Assembly: GCF_001884045.1 (NCBI RefSeq)
Contig: NZ_MACF01000067.1
Location: 1 to 64,000, forward strand
DNA: 64,000 nt
Direction: 5' to 3'
DNA from: Bacillus mobilis
GTDB taxonomy: Bacteria; Bacillota; Bacilli; Bacillales; Bacillaceae_G
Within the stretch, counting starts at the first letter, position 1. Each line of letters opens with the position of its first letter. Positions 35,559-42,151 of the stretch are shown one piece after another. Below the pieces are notes generated by a model. The model was not told the origin of the DNA, made no database searches, and saw only the letters and a program-made list of their open reading frames with translations. The position numbers were made by a program, and so were the translations under genes.

Positions 35559-36911
35559 TTATTCGCCAACAAACATATATAAGTTATTTGGCTTTATAAC
35601 GGCATCCCCTGCATAAATAATCCACTCTGTTAAGTTATCAAAATCTAAATGATAACTATTTCCTTCACTCATATCTTTTATAAAATATGGTTCGTTAATG
35701 AGTATTCCTTGAATGAAATCTTCCGTAATGTTTTGCATTTCAAACCACATATGTTCACTTTTTCCTTCTTCGTAAGAGACACCAAACTTAGCGAGGAAAC
35801 GAAAATCTTCATTTGATTGTTCAATGTGAAAAATGTTGCTGAAATACCCGAAAGTATTCTTCGCATTGTAAGCCATACGATCGGTTTCACTATTTGTTTT
35901 ATAGAACATGAGACCTGTAGCTTCCTCGTATTCTTTGAAAAAACTTTCAATATATTCTTCTGAAGTATTTAATTTGAATAAGAGAACGGATGGAGATTGA
36001 TGGTATTCATCTCGGTCATCCATTCCGCCAAGAAATACGTTTTGCGCATCTATTGGTTGTAGTTTCACTTCTTCATCCTCAATTGAAGATAATTGATCCA
36101 TACTCGTTTTATGCCCAATATAAGATAATCCTTTTTCCCATGGAACAGCTACTGTATGTATAGAACCTTGCTGACTATGCGCGATAACGATAGGCTCATT
36201 CATAGGGACTTGTCCATTTTCAACGGCATTATTAGCAAACGTTTGAAAAAGATCGCCAATACCGTAGTAGGAAGAAATGCGGTTTGGAATAATTAATTCT
36301 ATCTCTGTCACACCTGCTCTTAAAAGACCATGTGTATGAAACCAATATTGCGTAGGCTCACCGTCTTTACCGTCTTCATAAACAGAATGAATAACGTATA
36401 AATCAGGAATGTCAGGCAACAATTCATTTTCAACGTGATATTCAATATAGCTTCTAGATATCACTTTCATTGCGGCACTTGAATCGATTACAAATAACAA
36501 GTCTGGAGCTAGGTTCCATAAAAACTGTAACTGCTGGAAAAAGCAGTCCAGCACATCGCCTACAAATAGCGTACGAGTGAAAATTTCAGTACCATAAGCA
36601 GCATCTTCAAAATGACGATCTACGATTGTAGAATCTTGTTTATTGTACATTTTATATTCTTCTGGGTCATTCGCCTCATCAATATGCAGTTCATACGGTA
36701 TGATTGTTTCATCCATATGCAACTCAACAATAATGCTTGTCTCATCACTATAAACAATTTTCAATTCGTCAACTTTAGTAGCGATCGTTTCTAACCGCTG
36801 TTTTAACTGCTTAATTGTAATTCTAGTTGGTATAACGGCAATCATATCTGAAAAATGACGTTCTAATGTTCCATTCATAGCTGCGCGGTATGTTTCTGTT
36901 TGCACTTCCAT
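35559..36911 (-). CDS. DUF4026-like protein with C-terminal DUF2314-like domain
   Basis: A 450-residue soluble protein. The internal ATG at 36911 is chosen because AATAGGAGTG lies just before it; the ATG at 36929 has no site. The C-terminal 90 residues resemble DUF2314: AKFGVSYEEGKSEHMWFEM, GILINEPYFIKDMSEGNSYHL and WIIYAGD. The larger N-terminal part resembles DUF4026 (long, acidic, no catalytic motif seen). No membrane helix. It converges on hemY and interrupts the B. subtilis-like order between hemY and yhgD. Function unknown; the domain names are from memory of family patterns. Confidence 0.78.
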   Translation of the reverse strand: MEVQTETYRAAMNGTLERHFSDMIAVIPTRITIKQLKQRLETIATKVDELKIVYSDETSIIVELHMDETIIPYELHIDEANDPEEYKMYNKQDSTIVDRHFEDAAYGTEIFTRTLFVGDVLDCFFQQLQFLWNLAPDLLFVIDSSAAMKVISRSYIEYHVENELLPDIPDLYVIHSVYEDGKDGEPTQYWFHTHGLLRAGVTEIELIIPNRISSYYGIGDLFQTFANNAVENGQVPMNEPIVIAHSQQGSIHTVAVPWEKGLSYIGHKTSMDQLSSIEDEEVKLQPIDAQNVFLGGMDDRDEYHQSPSVLLFKLNTSEEYIESFFKEYEEATGLMFYKTNSETDRMAYNAKNTFGYFSNIFHIEQSNEDFRFLAKFGVSYEEGKSEHMWFEMQNITEDFIQGILINEPYFIKDMSEGNSYHLDFDNLTEWIIYAGDAVIKPNNLYMFVGE

Positions 36912-37152
36912 CCAATCACTCCTATTCAAATGAATCCATTTTACATGCCAATAAAATTTCGATATTTTCTGTTTTCTCTCTCTAACATTATAGAGTGCAT
37001 TCTTAGAAGGTGTAAAATTATTATTTTGTATTATAGTTTGAAAGCTTGTAAATTAAATAAATTTTTTGTAAAACTTGTCGAAGTATGGTTCTATATAACG
37101 AATCATTTGTTATGATAGACATGTTGAAAAAATATGAAATAGAGAGAGGAAA

Positions 37153-39519
37153 ATGGCTGTGAAGAAATTGTTAAGTGTCTTTTTATCATTTATACTATTG
37201 CTTTCATTTACTGGAACTTTAGTACAAGCAGAAGAAACGACTTCTATGTCAGTAGAAAAAGCAATTCAAGTATTTAAGCAGCAAGGTAAAACGAAGGGGA
37301 TCGTGGAAGGATATATTGTCGGATATACGCAAAGTCCTTCTAAATACACGAAAGATCCGGCTAAGTTTGATGATACAAACGTAGCAATTGCGGATTCGCA
37401 AAATGAAACGAATCCAGACAAAATCATGCCTGTTCAGTTGCCAAAAGGCGATGTGAGAGCGGCAGTAAATGTGAAAGATCATCCTGAAAATATCGGGAAG
37501 AAAGTTAGTTTAACAGGGACGCTTGAATTATATTTTAGTAGCCCTGGTTTAAAATCAGTAACAGCTCATAAGTTTCAAGGGGAAGGACAAAACCGTGTTA
37601 GCGATGTAGTAGCTTCACCAGGTGGCGGAGAAGTTGCGAAGGGAACAGCGGTAACATTAACAACGAATACAGAAGGAGCAACAATCTACTATACGTTAGA
37701 TGGCTCTAATCCTACAAATAAGAGTGTTCGTTATAACGGACAAATTGTAGTGAATGAAAATAGTGTAATTAAAGCAATCGCAGAGAAAGAAGGGCTTACT
37801 TCTTCAGCGATTTCAACATTTTCATTTATTATCGTAAATAATGAACCAGTACGTATTCATGATATTCAAGGAAAATCACATATTTCTCCTTACAAAGGGA
37901 AGAAAGTATACAATGTGGAAGGCGTTGTAACAACGCTTGATAAAAATGGTTTTTATATAGAAGATAATCAGCCGGATAATGATCCAGCTACTTCAGAAGG
38001 TATTTATGTGTACAAAAAAGATGCGAATGTAGCGGTAGGGGACCTAATTCAAGTTGATGGAGAAGTAGAAGAATATGTTGGTCCAGGATATGCAGAAAGG
38101 TTTGACACAGATTTAACGACGACGGAAATTAAAGCGAGCCGCGTTGCTGTAATCGCAAACGATCAACCTTTACCAGCACCGATTGTACTTGGAGAAAACG
38201 GTGTGAAAATCCCAGATCAAATTATCGATAATGATGCATTCGGTTTATTTGATCCAAATGAAGATGCAATCGACTTTTATGAAAGTATAGAAGGTATGCG
38301 CGTTACGATGCCAACGCCAAAAATTATTGCACCTCAGAAAAACGGAAATTTATATGTAACAGTAGAAAATGGCGGAAATAAAGTCGTAACAAAATACGGC
38401 ACACCTGTATTAGATGACAATCAATTAAACCCAGAGCGTCTTTCTGTCAAAGTACCTCGTGATTATGTGGCAAAAGTAGGAGATACTTTCACTGGAGATA
38501 TAACAGGTGTAGTCGGATATGATTACGGTTCGTTCCGCATTTCGCCAATAACGGAATTACCATCTGTAGTGGACGGTGGATTTAAGCAAGTAGGCGCAAA
38601 TATTCAGCCTCGTCTTGATAAGTTAACAGTTGCTACATATAACATTGAAAACTTCTCGGCGAATAAAAAAGAAACAACAGATGAAAAAGTAAAAGCGTTA
38701 GCGTATTCTATTAAATACAATTTAAAAATGCCAGATATTATCGGTGTAGAGGAAATGCAAGATAATAACGGAACGATTAATGATGGTACAACAGATGCTT
38801 CTTTAAGCGCAAAACGTATCATTGATGCAGTTCTAGAGATTCGCGGACCAAAGTATGAGTATGTAGAAATTGCTCCGCATAATAATCTAGACGGAGGAGC
38901 ACCAGGAGCGAATATTCGCGTTGGCTTCTTCTACAACCCATCACGTGTGAAATTAGCAGCAGTACCGAAGTTACTTGATAAAAATGTTGTTCGCATTGGA
39001 GACGAAAATCCACTATTTGAAAGTACACGTAAACCGCTTGCGGCAGAATTTACGTTCCAAGGACAAAACGTTGTTGTCGTTGCAAATCACTTAAACTCAA
39101 AAATAGGGGATGCAACGCCATTTGGAAAAGTGCAGCCGCTCGTATTAAAGAGTGAAGAAAAACGAATTCAGTTAGCGCAAGAAGTAAATCAATTCGTACA
39201 AGGAATTCAGAAAAAGAACACGAATGCACCAGTTGTTGTGTTAGGGGATATGAACGATTTTGAGTTTGCTAAACCATTAAAAGCACTAGAAGGAACAAAC
39301 TTAAAAAATATGTTAAACACAGTGTCGAAAGAGAACCGCTACACGTACATTCATGAAGGAAATGCACAAGTGTTAGATCATATTTTAGTAACAAACAACA
39401 TCGCACCATATACAATTGTAGACCCAGTACACTTAAACTCAAACATTATGAAAGAGCACGGACGTGTAAGTGACCATGATCCGGTACTTGCTCAAATTGA
39501 TTTGAAGAAAGCTTCTTAA
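37153..39519 (+). CDS. Secreted multidomain nuclease/phosphatase-like protein
   Basis: A 788-residue exported protein. The signal peptide (VKKLLSVFLSFILLLSFTG) ends near residue 27; AGAGAGAGG precedes ATG 37153. An OB-like domain of about 100 residues comes first, then a chitobiase-C-terminal-type domain (GTAVTLTTNTEGATIYYTLDGS), then a second OB-like domain (about 235-330). The C-terminal half is an endonuclease/exonuclease/phosphatase domain: LTVATYNIENFS, DIIGVEEMQD (metal-binding Glu), VVVANHLNSK, VVVLGDMNDF, LDHILVT and the catalytic SDHDPVLA. It probably cleaves extracellular nucleic acids or phosphoesters. No wall-anchor motif, so it is likely free or loosely held. Confidence 0.92.
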   Translation: MAVKKLLSVFLSFILLLSFTGTLVQAEETTSMSVEKAIQVFKQQGKTKGIVEGYIVGYTQSPSKYTKDPAKFDDTNVAIADSQNETNPDKIMPVQLPKGDVRAAVNVKDHPENIGKKVSLTGTLELYFSSPGLKSVTAHKFQGEGQNRVSDVVASPGGGEVAKGTAVTLTTNTEGATIYYTLDGSNPTNKSVRYNGQIVVNENSVIKAIAEKEGLTSSAISTFSFIIVNNEPVRIHDIQGKSHISPYKGKKVYNVEGVVTTLDKNGFYIEDNQPDNDPATSEGIYVYKKDANVAVGDLIQVDGEVEEYVGPGYAERFDTDLTTTEIKASRVAVIANDQPLPAPIVLGENGVKIPDQIIDNDAFGLFDPNEDAIDFYESIEGMRVTMPTPKIIAPQKNGNLYVTVENGGNKVVTKYGTPVLDDNQLNPERLSVKVPRDYVAKVGDTFTGDITGVVGYDYGSFRISPITELPSVVDGGFKQVGANIQPRLDKLTVATYNIENFSANKKETTDEKVKALAYSIKYNLKMPDIIGVEEMQDNNGTINDGTTDASLSAKRIIDAVLEIRGPKYEYVEIAPHNNLDGGAPGANIRVGFFYNPSRVKLAAVPKLLDKNVVRIGDENPLFESTRKPLAAEFTFQGQNVVVVANHLNSKIGDATPFGKVQPLVLKSEEKRIQLAQEVNQFVQGIQKKNTNAPVVVLGDMNDFEFAKPLKALEGTNLKNMLNTVSKENRYTYIHEGNAQVLDHILVTNNIAPYTIVDPVHLNSNIMKEHGRVSDHDPVLAQIDLKKAS

Positions 39520-39526
39520 ATGAGGG

Positions 39527-39556
39527 GAACGCTTAGGGAACTAAGCGTTCTTTTTT
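39527..39556 (+). terminator. Terminator after nuclease gene
   Basis: GAACGCTTAG (39527-39536), GGAA loop, CTAAGCGTTC (39541-39550), then T6. Confidence 0.92.
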
Positions 39557-39656
39557 GTTTTTGTAGCGTCATAGAATGGTATAAAGAGGTGATTCCTTTT
39601 TATGTAATCTAGTGATAAAATTAATTGAACATTCAGTCTTTGTGAGGGGGGCAACG

Positions 39657-39956
39657 ATGCCAGCACAAATAAATGGAAAATTAATGAATCAGTTAGCGAT
39701 TTTATTTAGTATAATCGTCATGTTCCAATTTGTAGCAGATGTAACAGGACTTACTCAAAATTTAGATATCACGTATAACTTAATACATACAGCATCGTCC
39801 TATATAACATTTAGTTTGGCAGTCATTTTTACTTTAATAGGTGCAAGAAGAGAATTAAGTAAATATGCAATTATTTTATTATGTTCAGTTGTAGGTATTA
39901 AAGCGATTTATTTTGCGTTGTTCGTTATTTTATGGGGATTGGCAGGTACGCCGTAA
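39657..39956 (+). CDS. Small three-helix membrane protein
   Basis: A 99-residue protein; the start ATG 39657 follows GTGAGGGGGGCAACG. Three hydrophobic segments: LAILFSIIVMFQFVADV, SSYITFSLAVIFTLIGA and AIILLCSVVGIKAIYFALFVILW. No family recognised. It lies alone before a strong bidirectional terminator. Confidence 0.75.
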   Translation: MPAQINGKLMNQLAILFSIIVMFQFVADVTGLTQNLDITYNLIHTASSYITFSLAVIFTLIGARRELSKYAIILLCSVVGIKAIYFALFVILWGLAGTP

Positions 39957-39974
39957 AGGGGATGGTTACATGAT

Positions 39975-40022
39975 AATAAGAGCGTAATTCTCTAAGCTAG
40001 CTTAGGGAATTACGCTCTTATT
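39975..40022. terminator. Strong bidirectional terminator, 22-bp stem
   Basis: Arms 39975-39996 and 40001-40022 (ending CTAAG/CTTAG around a CTAG loop) pair with a single G-U. It separates convergent genes. Confidence 0.9.
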
Positions 40023-40033
40023 CGTTCAATGAA

Positions 40034-40888
40034 TTAGTCTGAAATTGCTTGAAACGCTTTTCTACACCGATCTCTTTTTTGCAGTCTTCTTCTATATTTT
40101 TTTCTATCCCGCTTTACTCCTTGTATATACATGAATAAGCTAACGAGAAGGAAGAAGGTACATTGCATCGTTAAAATGTACGGTGACATGCCTTGTAATG
40201 GTTGCTTTGGGTCATATAAATGAAAAGGTGCTCCGCCTATTGTAGGGAATATTGTATTTAGCAGGACGTACGGAATGGAGGCAACTGCAAATGGAAAGAG
40301 AATCGCCATATAGTCTTTTTGTGACCATACAGATGCAGCAAGTCCTAAAAGGGCCATTAAACCTGCAAATAAAAAATTAATTCCGATATATACAGTAATG
40401 TAAGCGAGAGGTGCATCTAAATATAGGTTTGCGAACATCCCATCATCATTTATGATACCTGAACCAGCCGTAGGTGCTCCGTCTGGAATGGTTAATTTGC
40501 AAAATAATAACGATAAGATGAATGGAAGTGTATAAAGAAATCCTCCGCAAAAAAACGTAACGATATATTTCGTTACTGAATAAGGAAAGAAAGAAATCCC
40601 TTTACTCACGAACGGTTTAAAACCATCTGATTTATCCGAATTGTAGCTTGTACTAAAGGGGAAACTCGCAATAACGGGCATTAATAGTAAATAAACATCC
40701 ATTTCATTGTCGCGAAATCCGATCCATTTCATATCTGTTGATATAGGACCATTCGCTGCGTCTCCTAAATAACGAAGTACATAATAATAGTGATAAATAC
40801 AAATAAGAACGAATCCACTAAACATAATAATTAAAGAAACACGATTACAAAAAGCTTGCTTTATATTTAAACGAAGCGCACGCATCAT
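40034..40888 (-). CDS. ABC-2-like membrane protein
   Basis: About 284 residues. The start at 40888 is likely: GTGGAGG lies 11 bases upstream, and the longer GTG start at 40906 is inside that site. Six hydrophobic segments are visible (VSLIIMFSGFVLICIYHYYYVL, YLLLMPVIASFPFS, VTFFCGGFLYTLPFILSLLF, VYIGINFLFAGLMALLGLAA, ILFPFAVASIPYVLLNTIF and FFLLVSLFMYI). A short soluble segment after helix 1 and a basic C-terminus resemble ABC-2-type permease subunits, but no ATPase gene is adjacent. A bcr1 element lies 30 bases upstream and must carry or displace its promoter. Function unknown. Confidence 0.78.
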   Translation of the reverse strand: MMRALRLNIKQAFCNRVSLIIMFSGFVLICIYHYYYVLRYLGDAANGPISTDMKWIGFRDNEMDVYLLLMPVIASFPFSTSYNSDKSDGFKPFVSKGISFFPYSVTKYIVTFFCGGFLYTLPFILSLLFCKLTIPDGAPTAGSGIINDDGMFANLYLDAPLAYITVYIGINFLFAGLMALLGLAASVWSQKDYMAILFPFAVASIPYVLLNTIFPTIGGAPFHLYDPKQPLQGMSPYILTMQCTFFLLVSLFMYIQGVKRDRKKYRRRLQKRDRCRKAFQAISD

Positions 40889-40918
40889 GACTGAAAAAGC
40901 CTCCACTATTTTGATAAA

Positions 40919-41066
40919 GTGAAACTTTAATCAGTGGGGGGGTTCTTCAGCCCCCACTGATTATTAGCCTTCACCAATCGGACTTTTATGGGCAGTTGAT
41001 TCCACACCTAAATTCTTTGCTTTCGCTGAATTTTGAGGTGGGGGTCTTACTGCCCATTAAAGTCGG
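40919..41066 (-). mobile_element. bcr1-type non-autonomous repeat element
   Basis: A 148-base element flanked on both sides by the same 5 bases ATAAA (40914-40918 and 41067-41071; TTTAT on the other strand), as expected of a target duplication. Read on the minus strand it starts CCGACTTTAATGGGCAGTAAG, contains CCCCCAC near both ends and ends GATTAAAGTTTCAC. This agrees with my memory of bcr1, a ~155-bp mobile repeat specific to the B. cereus group. It can fold extensively and carries no gene. Confidence 0.8.
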
Positions 41067-41326
41067 ATAAACTTGTCTATTTTCTATATTACTATTAAAT
41101 GTAAAGATTTTCTTGTTTTTTTATTTGATTATTTGAAAAAAGGGAAATTCGTTGTCGTTAAGTAAGGTTTAATCGTATATCTTCAGAACACCTTTTCTTT
41201 TTCCCTTTTCTTCTGATACACTATGACAGTATTATATAACTTGACTGGAATTTTTTATGCTGGAAATAATAAAAAAGAGAACTTGTATAGAATGTAAGCG
41301 TGTGGTAATATCAAAGATGTACTGAT

Positions 41327-41349
41327 TGACTATATTATCCAATTGGTCA
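41327..41349. promoter_or_regulatory. YhgD operator 1
   Basis: A 23-base inverted repeat TGACTATATTA...CCAATTGGTCA lying 17 bases before the yhgD start. It shares outer bases and length with 41966 and 42111. The 250 bases to its left, up to the bcr1 element, hold no ORF. Confidence 0.75.
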
Positions 41350-41366
41350 TTTTTGGAGGTGACGAT

Positions 41367-41939
41367 GTGGCGATAGATCGAAAACGTTCTATTATTGAAG
41401 CTGCAACAAAGTCTTTTTCAGCGTTCGGTTATAAAGCAACAACGATGGATCAAGTAGCGAAGTTAGCGAATGTAGGAAAAGGAACGATTTATACTTTTTT
41501 CAAAAATAAAGAAGAGCTATTTGGTGAAATTATTTCTAATTTAATTACAGAGATGAAGCAAGTTGCAGAGAATGCAATTCGTTCAGATGTTTCATTTTTT
41601 GAAAATGTACATAGAGCATTATATAGCATATTAGAATTCAGAAAAGAACATCAGCTCATGATTAAGTTAATTCAAGAAGAGCGTGATATGGGAACGAAAG
41701 AAGTACAAGAAGTGATGCAACAAGTAGATGTGGAAATCGTTTCCGTCATTCAATCGTATTTAAAGATTGCGATTGAAAAAGGTGAAATTAGCAAATGTGA
41801 TCCAGAAATTACAGCATTTATTATGCTTCGCTTATACGTATCGCTTATTTTTGATTGGGAAAAAAATCATGAACCGCTAGAAAAAGAAAAAATCGCAGAA
41901 TTATTTGAACTTTATTTATTAAAAGGATTGTCAAACTAA
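41367..41939 (+). CDS. yhgD: YhgD-like TetR family repressor
   Basis: A 190-residue protein; GTG 41367 follows GGAGGTGA. The TetR helix-turn-helix is ATKSFSAFGYKATTMDQVAK then LANVGKGTIYTFFKNKEELF. A helical ligand-binding domain follows. It lies upstream of yhgE, as in B. subtilis, with three similar 23-bp palindromes around the two genes, so it most likely represses itself and yhgE. Confidence 0.9.
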   Translation: MAIDRKRSIIEAATKSFSAFGYKATTMDQVAKLANVGKGTIYTFFKNKEELFGEIISNLITEMKQVAENAIRSDVSFFENVHRALYSILEFRKEHQLMIKLIQEERDMGTKEVQEVMQQVDVEIVSVIQSYLKIAIEKGEISKCDPEITAFIMLRLYVSLIFDWEKNHEPLEKEKIAELFELYLLKGLSN

Positions 41940-41965
41940 GATAATCCTTTTATTATTATAAAAAG

Positions 41966-41988
41966 TGACTGTTTGAACAATTCGGTCA
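41966..41988. promoter_or_regulatory. YhgD operator 2
   Basis: The 23-base inverted repeat TGACTGTTTGAACAATTCGG plus TCA lies 26 bases after the yhgD stop, at the start of the yhgE upstream region. Confidence 0.75.
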
Positions 41989-42110
41989 TACATTTATTTT
42001 AGGGAGGGATAATAGAAATATTCATTTCATAGTAAGGAACAGTTGCATAGTATAAATTCGGGGATAAGGCATATGTATGAATAGGTATAGCCTTTTTGTT
42101 TGGATAAAAA

Positions 42111-42133
42111 TGACTAAATGAACATTTTGGTCA
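42111..42133. promoter_or_regulatory. YhgD operator 3
   Basis: The 23-base inverted repeat TGACTAAATGAACATTTTGG plus TCA lies 18 bases before the yhgE start, where binding would block transcription. Confidence 0.78.
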
Positions 42134-42151
42134 TTTAGAAAAGGGGGAGAA

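Noticed and set aside
36900-37115. 71-codon plus-strand frame between the DUF4026-like gene and the nuclease
   Set aside because: No ribosome binding site; it covers divergent promoter DNA.
40919-41066. Remnant of an IS200/IS605 transposon because of the GGGCAGTAAGACCCCCAC-type sequence
   Set aside because: The 148-bp size, TTTAT duplications and structure fit a bcr1-type repeat better, and no transposase fragment is present.
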